From assembly GCA_014529385.2 (NCBI GenBank), contig CM043958.1:156401293-156465292 (forward strand): 64,000 nucleotides of DNA, in the 5' to 3' direction. The stretch comes from Adiantum capillus-veneris. Lineage: Eukaryota; Streptophyta; Polypodiopsida; Polypodiales; Pteridaceae. Below, piece after piece: positions 34,858 through 48,989 of this stretch (positions within the stretch are counted from its first letter, which is position 1; each line of letters begins with the position of its first letter). The notes under the pieces are model-generated. The model searched no databases and had not been told where the DNA came from. It worked only from the letters and a program-made list of their open reading frames with translations. Both the position numbers and the translations under genes were made by a program.

Positions 34858-34888
<31 letters not shown>
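34858..34888. repeat. Poly(C) tract
   Basis: About 30 C in a row. A second, shorter C tract lies at 41737-41754. Confidence 0.9.
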
Positions 34889-34994
34889 TTTGATTTACCA
34901 TGGTGGCTACCGCTGGATAGTATTCTCCTTGTGATGATGATACATCAAAGACGATTTTCCCTTATTGTGGCTCCTCACAATGTGTACCAAAGTG

Positions 34995-35175
34995 GGTATT
35001 TAAAACTAGGTGAGGGTTGCTCTATGCCCCTCATTTAGCCTTGTCTCTTGCATTTTCTGTTTGTGTATGTGAAAGAGATTTTTTGAAGGCCTAAACACTT
35101 GCTTACTGTGTGGCTATGGAGATGGTTGAACACAAAGAGGCATCACAGGTTGGTACTAAGGCTGAAAAATTTGCC
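34995..35175 (+). repeat. Dispersed repeat R4, copy 2
   Basis: It matches 32930-33130: TATTTAAAACTAGGTGAGGG, then TGCCCCTCATTTAGCCTTGTC, TATGTGAAAGAG and CTATGGAGATGGTTGAAC. About 1 kb further on, an R3 copy follows it, as is also true of copy 1. Confidence 0.55.
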
Positions 35176-35504
35176 TTATCTAACTGCATTCTCTATAGTA
35201 CTTTGCACCGCTTCAAGGTTGTTAAGGTGTTGTTAATCCTTGGCATTGATTGCGATTGGTGACTGGAAGATATGTTCATAGGGTTTGGATTTATGATGTG
35301 TTTTTTTTTGTTCAAAGAACTCCTGCACCATTTTTAATCCTCTGACATGATACTGCGTAAATTTTATTTGTCATCTACTGCGCTGATTGATTAATGTAAA
35401 AAATGGGGGGAGGTTGTGTGGTCAGAGGTTGTTATTGTTTGACAATTGCAGTATTATATGGTGGTGTTACTTGCCTCAAAGGTTGTCTGGATTTTTGGCC
35501 CTTG

Positions 35505-35692
35505 GTTTATGTTTTATAGCTTATGACGCTCTACTGTCTACGTTCTGTTGAGACCCTCTTCTATTGGACTAAAACAATCCGTCCGCTTGTAAAATAAGGT
35601 TTATGTTTAATAGCTTATGACGCTATACTGTCTACGTTCTGTTGAGACCCTCTTCTATTGGACTAAAACAATCCATCCGCTTGTAAAATAAG
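35505..35692 (+). repeat. Tandem duplication, 94-bp unit
   Basis: Two adjacent copies begin GGTTTATGTTTTATAGC and GGTTTATGTTTAATAGC and are nearly identical (only a few differences). This indicates a recent duplication. Confidence 0.9.
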
Positions 35693-36119
35693 GTTGCCAC
35701 CTTTCTGACACACCTTTGGTTTAGGGTTGTTGGATTATGCCACGTGGATTGACCTTGTTCTATTGATAACATTAATTGCCAGGATGCTTATGAGATAAAG
35801 ATATCGACTTTTCTCTTTGACTCGCTTGAAGTTAGCCTTTTTTCCTATGACTGAGTAGAATAGCAAGGGTAAAATCTCCTCATTCTTTTATAACACTTAT
35901 AGATGAAAGCCAAGGTATGATGAGGATGTCTCTGACCCAAATTGAGGGACGTTTATCAGTCCAAATTTTTACTTGATTTAATCAGGCTAAGTCTAATGAC
36001 TAATCTATGCAAAGATATATCAAATAGGTATCCAATACCAAGAATAAGGACACTTGTAAAGGGTGTTTTTTAAATCCCTTGACTGAGTAAAAAATTGGAC
36101 ACTGTAGGGCTGATTCTTC

Positions 36120-36715
36120 TGTGCCGATATGGAGATTAGGACACTTTGATCAGAAGCAGTAGTGGCTTTCTAATCAAAATGATATGTATAATAATATCTA
36201 TTAAGGTCTATTAAAAATTGGGACTATATAGAAACCGTATTTTAAATTATCTCCTTAAAGGAAAAAAACACTTATAAAATAAATCTGGATTACATGAAGC
36301 ACTTTGGACAATTGTTTTAAAGTTAAAAAAGTTGTAAGTTGGACATGGATAACAATTGATATAGTCCATTGACACCTGTAAAGCACACTTTAGACTAACA
36401 TATCTGTTGTTTTGTTTGAATGGATGCAGGTAATGACTCTATCCTTTCTTGTAATTTTTTTGGCTTGAAGAAAATGTATGTCCTTGACATCACAGGCTCT
36501 TACCACTTCTCGGAACATATTTTTAAGATCAGCTATTGTACTTTTACATTAGAATGAGACCTCATTCTTATAGAAATGTAGAAAAATAAATTCTAAGTCT
36601 GAGTTGTTTTTGTACTAATCATTGTCACTTGTCTAAAGCCAGTTGTCTTTTGAGCTTAAAAGGTCATTTATGTTTTATCATATAAGTGAAACAGCTACAT
36701 GCATATCCTATACAT
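36120..36715 (+). repeat. Dispersed repeat R3, copy 2
   Basis: It aligns with 33950-34594, including the preceding TCAATATGATATGTAT-like block. The CA tract of the other copies is absent. Confidence 0.8.
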
Positions 36716-36814
36716 AAGGCTCACCCAACCATTTGGGAAAACCAGGACGTCGGCTTTAGAAGCTAGCTTGAATTATAGTACTAAGCTGGACCCGATGTGT
36801 ATAATTCCTTTTTG

Positions 36815-38758
<1,944 letters not shown>

Positions 38759-38765
38759 ATGTTAC

Positions 38766-38983
38766 AGGTGACTCCAAAGTATAGATTGACTGCACATATG
38801 AGCATTGTCACCACTGACCCTAAAAAAATAGCGGCAATTAATGCCAAACTTTGTAAAGTCAAAAAACAAGTATATGTGGCCCACTTTGGGACTAAACTAC
38901 CTCTTAAAACTCTTCTCCAGCCTTATCTCATGAGGGCTTGCAAAGAAAATAGGGCTCCAAATGGTCTTTCCCCTTGTAAATAA
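38766..38983 (+). CDS. Small unknown ORF, possibly a last exon
   Basis: The frame follows a TTACAG|GTGACT acceptor-like junction and runs to TAA at 38981-38983. It is a basic, lysine-rich peptide (about 72 residues) with VTPKYRLTAHM, DPKKIAAINAKL and ENRAPNGLSP. I do not recognise it, and it has no hydrophobic segment or zinc motif. It could be a terminal exon of an unseen gene or a chance frame. Confidence 0.2.
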
Positions 38984-39570
38984 AACCATCTCTGAATATA
39001 TGTTTTACTCTTCCTTTCTTATTAAGTATCTTTGAATGCAATCTAGTTGGGTGACATCTATAACATGTGGGATACCCATGCATCACCTGCATACGGTGCC
39101 AATGCTAACTGAAAGTTGTGTTGTTTCCATGGGTGCAGGTGACGGTTACCTTCTCAACTATGGTTTTGAAAGTTCCTTGGCTTGAAGATGGAGGATTTAT
39201 ATATCTTCAGGCTCTTGACTCTCTTGTACTTGTGTATAAAGACTGTTCTGTACTATGAATGGGAATTATACCACATTTTCAATGACATATTTTCTAGTGT
39301 TTTTTGTAATTTGAAAGGATTCTTTAGTGTTTATGTTATATTGTTACTAGAAAAAACAAACACACACACACACGCGCGCACGCGCGCACGCACACACACA
39401 TGTGTAACTTAAGTTTTAAGTTTCTTAAGTTAAGCCGGGACAATGACTTCTGAGTACACTTTATCACAGGGAGATGAATATACCCACTCCCAGTAAATCC
39501 TTTGAGGTAGGTAAGTGTAAGGTGGTGTGGATTTTTTTTGTAATGGGATTTCATAATCATTATTTTCTTT

Positions 39571-39822
39571 TGACATGAATGTCTTTAGGATGTAGGAGTT
39601 ACCGATTGACTTTCACTTAAGAAGGATTGCTTCTAATTGAAAACAATTGACAAGATATGTACTAGAATATTACTGGCTCACCTAAAAGTCCTACTAATGT
39701 TGACATGAATGTTTTTAGGATGTAGGAGTTACCAATTGACTTTCACTTAAGAACTATTTGAAAACAATTGACAAGATATGTACTAGAATATTACTGGCTC
39801 ACCTAAAAGTCCTACTGAAGTA
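39571..39822 (+). repeat. Tandem duplication, 130-bp unit
   Basis: TGACATGAATGT.TTTAGGATG starts both copies (39571 and 39701). The second lacks about 8 bp in the middle. The copies are otherwise nearly identical. Confidence 0.9.
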
Positions 39823-40050
39823 CAACGTTCACAAAAACATTGTCCAATAATGTCTGTTGGAGCAAGAAACGAAGGCAAGAAGAAGAGGGCCGGCACACAC
39901 ATGGACACGCTTCTATTTTTCTCTCCCTAGCTCTCTTTCTTTCTCTCGGCAAAGGAGTTAAGGGAAATTATTAAAGGCCATTCTCGGGAAGGTTTTTGGG
40001 TGTGCATTTGGGGGGAAGAAGAAGAGGGGAGAAGCTTGGGGAAAAGGGGA

Positions 40051-40088
<38 letters not shown>

Positions 40089-40309
40089 GAAGAAGAAGCG
40101 GAAGAAGATCAAAGGTGCTCTTTGGGGGTGAAGGGAATGGACTCTTTCTCTCACTCTGTACGATTCAATTAGCAAAGGGAGAAGCTTGGACGAAGAAGGG
40201 GCAAAGCTAACGTGGAGGGTGCTCGAGGAAAATAAGTTCTTTCTTGTTCTCTATCTCTCTCAGGATTTCTTCATAGCTCAAAGGGGAGTAGATGATGGGG
40301 AAGAAAGGG

Positions 40310-40640
40310 ACGATGTAATCCAGGTTGCTTCCCTCTATCATATTTGGTCTTTTGGCATACCACACATTTTGGAACATACTCTTGTATGTCTACTTTCATG
40401 GTAGGCCAATAGAAGACGTCTCTATTCCTCGAAGAGTAGGTTGAATACCTCTATGTCCCGCACAGGGAGGAGCATGGGATTCATACATGACTTTCTCACG
40501 AAAAGAGTGGGTAACGCATAGCCTATTTGCATGGATAAGATAACCATCCTGCAAGGTAAATGGTTCAGAAAGCCTTAAAACTTTTGTAGGAGTAAAATAT
40601 TCAGAGAAACATTGTTTGTTCTTATACAGGCTTTGGGAGA
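40310..40640 (-). pseudogene. gypsy integrase zinc-domain fragment
   Basis: The minus strand encodes LQDGYLIHANRLCV, then HAPPCAGHRG and YVPKCVVCQKTKYDRG. Together these give a complete HHCC zinc-binding domain, preceded by the end of the RNase H linker. It is from a different gypsy lineage than Gy-A. One frame break near 40440 is likely. RT, the core and LTRs are absent. Confidence 0.75.
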
Positions 40641-41605
40641 AACTAAGCAGCACTAAGGTTATTATTAGAGATAACAAATAGCCTTACATTAGTCTTTACT
40701 TAGATCTCATCATATTGATGAGTTAATGGGCTCATACTCAATGGGTCTACTACCTCATTGAGTATTGTGCCTGGCGAAGGATGGACGCGTGCTCACACAC
40801 GTGCGCACACACACACAAATACAAATATTTAACGTTTGTGTGACATCTATGCAATAATGGTATGCACACACAAACACACACGCAAACATAATGTCATACA
40901 TACATGTGTATCATTTGAAGCATTCTAAGTTTTTGGACAAAAGAAATATGTCTTTCTAGGACAAGAATGAGTGTTCTAGGTCTTGGTAAGTGAATATGTT
41001 CAGCTTTCTTACTGTTGCAATATATTTTTAGGGGTTTATTTGACCCAAACAAATAAAATGCAACGGACACTTAAAAAATCAAATGCAAAGAACACTTAAG
41101 AAATGTTGGAACCTCAACATCCATAAGGAGGGAGTCATTGCCTCTTGATGGTTTATCGTAAATAAAGTAAGTTTCATATCTAGCACTTTAGATCACAAAG
41201 ATTTGTACTGCTTAGAATAGCAGTTAGTCTAGATGTTTTTAAGCTTGATATGGATAACAAGTGATAGCTCAATGACACCTGTTATACGTAATCAAAACTA
41301 ATTGCTTAATTGTTTTGTTTATATGGATGCAAGTGTTCTATCCTTCTTAAATGCACTTAGAGTAACTGTTGTTTGACATTGAAGATGAAGAGAACAAAAT
41401 TTTGTTTTGTAAATTTAGGTTCTTGATATATAGGAGAACTAAAATGCATGTCCTATTCTTATTTTGAAGTAAAAAACTTTGAAATACAAAAGAAGTTTTG
41501 TACTCATTGTCTTGAGGTCGGGAGTCACATGTCCTTTGAACATGTAAAAACATTCTTTTGTGGATAAGTAATATAATTATACTGAACAAACAAACAAACA
41601 CGCAC
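40628..41605 (+). repeat. Dispersed repeat R2, copy 2
   Basis: It aligns with 31495-32290. An extra block of about 130-160 bp (about 41190-41345) resembles a piece of R3 (ATATGGATAACAAGTGATAG, ATATGGATGCAAGTG). Confidence 0.75.
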
Positions 41606-42540
41606 GCGCACACACACACACCCCTAAGTACTTATACAACTAGTATTTAACCTAGTACAAAAGCCGACTCTTTACCAGGTTTGGTTTAGGATAATTTCTT
41701 TTAAATAAACCCCCACAACCCCACAATACAAAATCCCCCCCCCCCCCCCCCCCCCTTTCCCCCCTTTTGGGACTAGCCCCTTAGCATCACTTTGATAATT
41801 TTTTAGGCTCTTAAAGGCGCTTGAAGTATGGGACACTACCCCAAAATAATAGTAAGGGGCGAGCACTTCTGGATACTGAGTTAAATGACTTTATGCATAT
41901 CGAGTAGTTCATGCTTGTCGCTTACAATGTCTACCTCACGACCTCACTGCAACATGAGATATGTGCACCTACACGCTGCATGGTGATGTTCTTTCTCTCT
42001 TTTCTCCCACTCAATCCTTGTGGGACGGGTGTCTAAGCTCACTTCTATCTTATTGCAGACGTAACGAGAACCACAATTAAATTGTCAATCCATGGGACGA
42101 AGCTGACTTGACTAGTGCATAGAGGCTACAAGAGGTTGTCATTATCTTGGAAAACAACAAAAAACTAGCATCTAAGTCAAGCTACACTCAAGTGACTGAA
42201 ATCACCAAAAGCCAATCGTTCATCGACAAACAAATCACATTCGTTACAGCATCAAATGGCATCCAAACATAATGAAACTTCTAGGACATGATTATAAGAC
42301 CTAAAGCACACATGCTTATGGTCTCAAATCCCACTTTAGGTCAAGTGAAAAAATCGCAATTATTAACAGCAATGAATTTTTGACTTGGTTGTTTTCAACA
42401 CAGAATGCATCTAAATGCTTAGCAATGATGCCCCAATACCCCACCTATGCTTAGTTTTTTATTTTGACGTGTAAATTCCTACTTACGAGGAAATTAGGCC
42501 GCACGTTGGCAACGCCAAAAGCTACAAAATACTGTGAAGT
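41606..42540. other. Non-coding region
   Basis: There is a poly(C) tract at 41737-41754 and no convincing ORF. Nothing was identified. Confidence 0.4.
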
Positions 42541-42893
42541 GCTTACGTCAATGCGTAGAGCTCTTACCTGCGGTTGCAATGCCATAGACGCGACTGCAAT
42601 GTGACAACCGGGGAGGGAGTAGGAAGTGCGAGAAGGAGAGAAGTGAGCGCCATTAGCTCACGATGTGTATTTCATTATCCAAAACTTGAAAATAACTTAC
42701 AAAACTGGCTTTTATACCTTAGCCAAGGTCTTTTGGTGGTCAAAACGAATAACCTGGGAGCTCTAACTAAAGACAGGTTGATATATGTTGATACAATCTG
42801 GAAGCTTGTAGCCCCGGCTCATTAATAACAAAGTTTATCTGGAAAATAGGAGTTACAATGGTATCCGAGTTAGCTTACTCCTAACATTCACCC
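42540..42893 (-). promoter_or_regulatory. LTR-like promoter with TATA box and splice donor
   Basis: On the minus strand a TGTTAGGAGTAAGC terminus (42893) follows a purine-rich stretch (AGCAAGGGGTGAA). GGTATAAAAGCC lies near 42710, then a CT-rich leader, an ATG (about 42585) and CCGCAG|GTAAGAG, a strong donor, near 42570. This may be the 3' LTR of the element whose ORFs end at 42972. No partner LTR was found, so an ordinary plant promoter is possible. Confidence 0.4.
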
Positions 42894-42971
42894 CTTGCTC
42901 GCCTGTATTGTCCCTTGACACAGCTTTATGGGCTGAAATAATCTTCGAGTTGACGGCTGGCGAGGCGGTCC

Positions 42972-43799
42972 TTATGCATGTAAAGCTTTTTCATATCTGA
43001 TCTTTCGTTCTTTGTTTGGAACTTGCAAAAATTGCATAGTGACTTTGTTCTTTAGCTCGATGGCGGAGTAGCCTACGAATCTGGAAGTTAGGTTGTTGAT
43101 CAGTGGCCCAAAAATCTTCGTTTGCCAAGTGAAAAACCCTTTGCAGAACGCTTCCTCAAACGCCAACATATTATGAGATGGCAAGAACATACAGCGGGCG
43201 TAGAAGCCATAAAGGACTTCTTCAAAAGGTTGGCCACTAGGGTCGTAGCATAAACCCTTATTGCCCTCGATGAAGGACATCCAGGGTGCTCTTACTTGCT
43301 CTGGCTCATGAAAAGCTTCAATGCATGTAAGCAGCATTCGGCAAATTTTGTAGAGCATAGCACATAAGAGATTAGGGAGGCTTTTGAAGAATGCCATGGT
43401 GCCCGTTAGGGTTTTCACCATGTATTCCTCTGTCGGCGTTCCCTTCTCTTGAGCTGGAAATCTCGGATAATTCAACCATGTAGGCCGCTTCTTTGTCATT
43501 GCCTCATGTGCTTGCCACGTCCTTACTCTTGGTACAGGACAAAAAGTTGGGTCTTTTTGAAGTGTTGCATGTTATCTTGTGAACAGAATCAAGTATCTAG
43601 GATTCTTGTTTAGCCAGCTCTTTCTCCACTTGGGGTGGACTTCATCTGTGCCTTCTGCTTGCATGTCTTTATATAGTCGTTCCTTGACCTGTAGCAGCTC
43701 TACCTTGATCAACGGATATGGCAGTGATTGCTGATGCCATTGTGGATTGATTTGGTTGGGAGTGAGTTGAGTAACATTGACAGAATGAAGAGTTCTCAA
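42972..43799 (-). pseudogene. Unknown C-terminal domain of retroelement-associated ORF
   Basis: A single minus-strand frame runs 43799-42972 with one stop (TAA at about 43572). It has KWRKSWLNKNPRYLILF, LKNKVTMQFLQVPNKERK and a Cys/Phe-rich middle (LCAMLYKICRMLL, YGFYARCMFLPSHN). I do not recognise the family. It lacks zinc-knuckle, protease or RT motifs. Its place after a coiled coil suggests a structural or gag-like role. Confidence 0.5.
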
Positions 43800-44061
43800 C
43801 TCTCAATCCATTGCTGCTTTTCAGTGCTCATCTGTCTCCTGAGAAACCTTTTTTTTTAAGTGCATCTTCTTCAGGTTTTGACAACTAGACCATTGGCATT
43901 TGATCGGTGTTTGTTATTGGTACTTGAAATTCTTCTTCTCCACTTAGCCCTTCTACCGTCAGTGTTTCCATCTCAATGAAAGAGACTAAGGGAATATCAA
44001 TGTGGGGTTGTTCTGATGTACATGCTTCTTTGTGCATCTCTTGCTGTCCATCCTGCAGTAG

Positions 44062-44646
44062 CTAATTAGCTCTCTTCAGCTCTGCTATCTCCTTGAGCAG
44101 CTCTTTTTCTCTTTGTACCCGCATTAATGCAAGGTATCTGTGTTGTGGCTGCTCTAGCTTTAGCTCTAGCTCGAGATCTTTATTCTTTATCTCCAGTGAT
44201 TTATACACTTCGTCTGTACCTTTGATCGAGGCAACTACGGAATTTTCTCTTATCTGTCGCAAGAAGGTTGCCTGATCGTTGATCCTCTGCTCTAAGTATT
44301 GTAGTGAGGTGTTTGCCACGTCTAACTGTACGCGGATCTTTTGAACTGATAGAGTTGTAGTTAAGAGTTCATTGGTAACCTCTGTCAGCTGTTCGGTCTT
44401 GTAGGCGTCTGACAACCTCGTGAGAAGTTCACCTAGCTCCTCCATTTCCTTTTGCTGCTTTTCTATGGCTAGTTGGTGTTGTGCAGCTTCAGCTTTCAAC
44501 TCTTGGACTTGTTTCTGCAGATCGGTGATGACATTAAATCTATTCTCTAGCTCTCCTTGAAGAGCATCTATCACCATTTCCAACTCTCTAGCCTTAGCAC
44601 TGCAGCTAAGTGCTGTTGTTCGCATTTTTTCTATCATCTCCTGCAT
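44062..44646 (-). CDS. Coiled-coil protein of unknown function
   Basis: A 194-codon open frame made almost wholly of heptad repeats (LEMVIDALQGELENRF, LQKQVQELKAE, IKNKDLELELKLEQ), ending in KELLKEIAELKRAN. It is predicted to be a long helical rod for oligomerisation. It lies between a charged, Pro-rich frame (45225-45815) and the unknown domain at 42972-43799. Frame changes separate them, so a single ancestral protein is inferred rather than seen. Confidence 0.55.
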   Translation of the reverse strand: MQEMIEKMRTTALSCSAKARELEMVIDALQGELENRFNVITDLQKQVQELKAEAAQHQLAIEKQQKEMEELGELLTRLSDAYKTEQLTEVTNELLTTTLSVQKIRVQLDVANTSLQYLEQRINDQATFLRQIRENSVVASIKGTDEVYKSLEIKNKDLELELKLEQPQHRYLALMRVQREKELLKEIAELKRAN

Positions 44647-45224
44647 TTGCTTTGCGTATGCATTAACTTGGAGAATTACCTCATCATTTGTCTGCCAGTC
44701 TTCGGTTTTTGTGAGCTACCTAGATGATTCAATAGTCTCTTTGTGTGGCTCCTTGGGTGGGATTGTGGCAGTTACTGGTTGCAGCGGGGCTTCTACCTCT
44801 CTTTGCGGTTGTGTGGTTGCTTTGGTCGTTTCCTGCTACGTTGTGGTAGACGGTGTGGCCTGTGTTTCTTGTGCCTTTGGATGCTCAAAACTTGTTGCCT
44901 CCTTTAGTTCAGGACTCGCTGCTTGTTTGGTTATGGCTCTTTTGCTTTGCCTTGATCGGAAGTAGTTGCTGCCTCTTTTTAATATCCTTCTACCTCTTGT
45001 GGTTCAGGCTCTTTTTCCTTGGTTGGCTCGCCCTCTGTGAGTCTATCTATCGGTGATGGTGGAGGGCTTGGCATGGGGTGGTCATGTTGTTCTGTAGGAG
45101 GTGACAATGGTTTGGGAGACATATCACTTTGTTCGTGATGGGTCTCTCCTTGTGCTGTTGCCTCTTCTGCTTGTCTATACCGCTCCGCCGTATCTTCCCT
45201 TGCTTTTCTTTTTGCTTCTTGAGC

Positions 45225-46446
45225 TTATTTTTGCTTCAAGGCTTCTACCTCCTGGTACATGCATTCAAGAGAGCACTTGGGATCTTCTGGTTCCTTCCTG
45301 GCAAGATTCTTGGTGCGGGGGTCTTTCATATCCCTTGGAACCCACCGTGCTTGGTCCTCACCCGCAGCTTGACGGCTTCTTTCATAGGTCTCTTTTTCCC
45401 ATTCAACCCTGGCTTTCTTTTGCTGAGATTCTTCCTGATGTGCAGTCATTGTCTTCTTCTTCATCTCCTCTCATCTAGCTCTTTTCTCTTCATTGTCCGA
45501 GATTTCGCTGCTATGTGCTTCATGAGAGCTTTCTTAAAACTACTCATCATATTTGTAAACTCGTTTTGTCGACCTTGTGGTTCTTGGAGATGGCTGTGCT
45601 GACACTATCAATGTGTTTTGATCTGGGGCAGGTGGAAAATTGTCTACCATGCCAATATCATGGTATGCTATTCTTGTAAGTACCTCAGGTGCTATTAGAT
45701 AGGTTATCTTGCCCTCTTTCTTGGTACCCTTCAACGTGGATAACACATACCGTGCGTGGTCAATGGGTTGCCTGGTTGTCAACTTTAACACGTATAAATG
45801 TAGTTGCAACTGCATGATTGGGTGTTGTGTACCTTGGCGGTCTCTTTGCTAGAAAGTGGAAGTGTTGGTGATATAACCGTGCTAGTTCTTCCACATGCTT
45901 CTAGATAAGATCAACAAATGTTTCCACAACAGTCTCTTTGGCAAAAGTGCCTGCTGTTTTTATGTCTCTAGACCTCATGGTCATCCCTTTTGTTGGCAAT
46001 ATGAGAGCCTCGGCCACTATTTCTCTCATAATTACCACTTCTACCTTGTGCCCTTGCTGGTCAGTAATCTAGGTTGTTCCATCTTCCTTGATTGTGGACA
46101 GGAGCTCATATGATTTTAAAAAATCTACACCACATAGCTCTTAGTTGTAGAACTCTCTGAGTTGAAGCCTTCTGTTAGCTTCTTTTGTTTTGGGCTTTGC
46201 TACGACATAGTAGACCTCTTTTGGCAAAATCTGTAGTTATACCTGATGTCCTTCTTCACTTTTAAATCTACCTATAAAAACCATTGTGTTGTTCTCCTCA
46301 AGTAGTTCTTTCGACAGATAGGTTGCTTTGGTTGTCTTTACTGAACTAGGGTCCAGTTGGTATGGTGGCAGCTCTTGCAGCTTCTCTTTTTGGGATACCC
46401 TCTTCTTGGCCTTCTCCGCAGCTTGCATTGCTCCTATTAAGTGCAT
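45225..46446 (-). pseudogene. Decayed N-terminal part of the accessory ORF
   Basis: From 46446 one minus-strand frame continues through about four in-frame stops to about 45800, with ELCGVDFLKSYELL, GHKVEVVIMREIVAEAL and ELARLYHQHFHFLAKRP. It then continues as 45815-45540 (HARYVLSTLKG) and a Lys/Glu-rich frame 45464-45225. The stops replace Gln or Trp codons. The pattern recalls plant retroelement gag-like domains, but I cannot name it. Confidence 0.45.
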
Positions 46447-48960
46447 AGAGTGCGAAAGTTAAAAAATTTGGCAGATTCCACTCTGAAATGTCCTTTAGTA
46501 GTCTGAATTGCTGACAAATTGAGTCCAATTTGCTTCAAATCAATTTTTGAACATGCATAAATGCATAAAAACATGTAAAGATCAAAATCATGAAGTCCAA
46601 GCAAAATTTTGCAACAAAAGTAAATAATCACGATTATTTACATCTGATGAAAATTTTCAACTTTTTGCAATTTTGGCATCATGGGCTTGAAATAGACATC
46701 AATTAGATACTCTGAGTGAAGTGTGGACTCAATTGAGTGCACAGAGGGAAAATGGTGCCAGATTTAGACTTTCGGTCTCTGAAATAGTAGATATAAAGGA
46801 ATTTTGAGATTTTGAGCTCCATATTTGTTCAAACTTGGTTAGTGGACTTAGGACATCATGTACTTTGGTCCCATGAGGGCAACGTTGCAAATTTCCCCCA
46901 TCTTGGCAAAAAATTAAATAATCGATTATTAACTTTTTCATCACATTTTTTGGTGCAACTTGGTTCTAGGCATGATGTTGACCCTGTGTATGTAATATGA
47001 GGTGATTTGGATCAAAAAATGTGACTCATAACTCAGAAATTGGTTTGAAAGGACTTCTTTGTGTTTTTTGACAGTTTTCCAAGTTATCATTGATCATTTT
47101 GGCTCATACTTGAAATGTGGCATGTAATAGATGTGCACAAGTGATAGGTGAGGTGATGGTATCATTTTCAAGTCAAAAAATTGCAAAAGTAAATAATCGC
47201 GATTATTTACAATAGTCAATATTTTTTTGCAAAACTTGAAAATCTCCTAAACATATTCTATACACCTAAAAACAAGTCCTAAATTGAATTTACTAAAGTT
47301 TTGTGCTGTCGGTGTCACTTCGTGCTTTGTCGACTTTGAAATCACTGATTTTTGTGACTACATGGCCTTGGTAAGTCACTTTTGAGGCTATGGACTTGTC
47401 CGCTACATAGTCCTGAAGCAACTCATCCAATTTTGGCCCATTTGGAGTCAGTTTGACCTCGTATGTCAAATTTGATGCTTTGTAGGCTTCAAGCTATTTT
47501 CTGCTTTCCGAGGGCTTTTTGCCTTGATTGATTTTATGAAAGCAACCATATAAATTGTGTATAGACCCAGTCTATAAGCTGTCTGTGGAGTCAGAATACA
47601 ATTCTGGCATCTGCCAAAAACCTAGCTTTTCTACTTGGGACCCCCCTCGACCCTTGCCGAATGGTCAACTGTTAATATAGAAGTGCTCTATCATCTAAGG
47701 GCATGCTATAGTTCAAGTCTCGTCTGATTTGGTTGAGCTGACACACCATTATGGTCAATTTTTGGTCGTAGGTCTTCGTGCATTGCTCGGATTCTAGGGT
47801 TTTTTCCAAGGATTTAGACTAGCTACCGGCATTACAGAATGGATCATTGATAAGTATAGAACTTACTCCTCATGTATCATGTGAGAAGGCACTGTAAACA
47901 GGCAACTGTGGACTCCAAAAAATGCGCGCGAAGAAGGTCGAAAAGCTCTCTCTCCAAAGGCAACAAGTGGAAATGAGGTGATTTTAGCCTACCATGGGTA
48001 TCTATACTCGGACTTCTCGAACCATTTTTCCCCAAACTCCCCGGTTGGTCCTACTAGGCCATGAAATCTATGTTAGAGTCAAAAATTTTCCCGATCAGAT
48101 TCCTGTAGCTCATTCTGTAAGAATTTTGCAAAAGTAGGTCTAACCGATTAATTTAGGCTTTCCACTTCTATCTGCCGATTTGATTGAAATATTTTGTGTA
48201 TATCTGTCTTGTCCTTCTGATCATTAGCATGTCTTGAGTTTTTTCATCTAAGCTCATTTGCTATTTATTATCAATTATTGACCCGTTTATTGAAAAAATC
48301 AAAGAAAATAATGAAATGCGCTAAAAAGGCAAAGTGGAAATCCAATAATTAAGAAAATCCATACATCTTTATTGTTTTTTGTTGGATTTCTCCTTTTTAA
48401 CTCTCAATATCAAGAAAAATGATAAATAATAACCAAAAAGGACTATTTTTTGATAATTTTGTGATATTATATACACTATTTACACTCATCAGGGCGTTAT
48501 CAGTTAAATTTTCCCTGTTGATGATTTATAATGGCATTATTAGGTCATTTTGCAAAAACTCACACATTAACATCAGACTTTTTCCTCCCTCTTCAAACAT
48601 TGCCCTTAATTACTTAGTGCCCTTCCACCCCTCCTAGATGGCGTGCTTCGGGACGACTGTGTGCATGGGTTGAACAATCGTGTCTATGCATAACCTTGGT
48701 TGGCTCTACCATGTGTTGAAGATCAATGCAATTAAAATTATTATGATGTGCAAGAGTTGGGCCTTGAGTAATTAACTCAAGGGTTTCTAATGTTGAGGTT
48801 TTCTGATGCTGTCTTCCAAAGAGCAAATCTTATAGCTTGTGTGCTGTTTGCTTGATTGTACCATCAGGATGCTTTAGCACGGTGATTTTCTGAGCTGTTG
48901 GTATCACTAGTGGCTGTTGTCGAGCTTTTAGCCGCCATTGATATCTTGGTTTGTCTTGGT
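46447..48960 (-). repeat. Spacer with repeated palindromes (possible LTR)
   Basis: About 2.5 kb without coding signal, AT-rich. It holds 22-bp palindromes at 46620-46641 and 47189-47210 and a degenerate one at 46914-46932, spaced about 280-290 bp. Similar palindromes occur at 58052-58720 on the other side of gag-pol. This would suit LTRs of the large element, but the two spacers do not align end to end by eye. Confidence 0.45.
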
Positions 48961-48989
48961 CAAAATGGTGTGGTTGAGTTTTCTGAGGC

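Noticed and set aside
42856-42870. TGGTATCCGAG as a plus-strand tRNA-Met primer site after an LTR ending in TTACA
   Set aside because: The match breaks at the AGAGC part, no plus-strand LTR with TATA was seen before it and no gag-pol follows in plus orientation. The minus-strand LTR-like reading explains more.
45101-45602. Plus-strand hydrophobic ORFs that look like membrane proteins
   Set aside because: They are antisense of the Glu/Lys-rich frame on the minus strand, which gives Phe/Leu/Ser-rich shadows. The same holds for 55751-56110 and 44711-45056.
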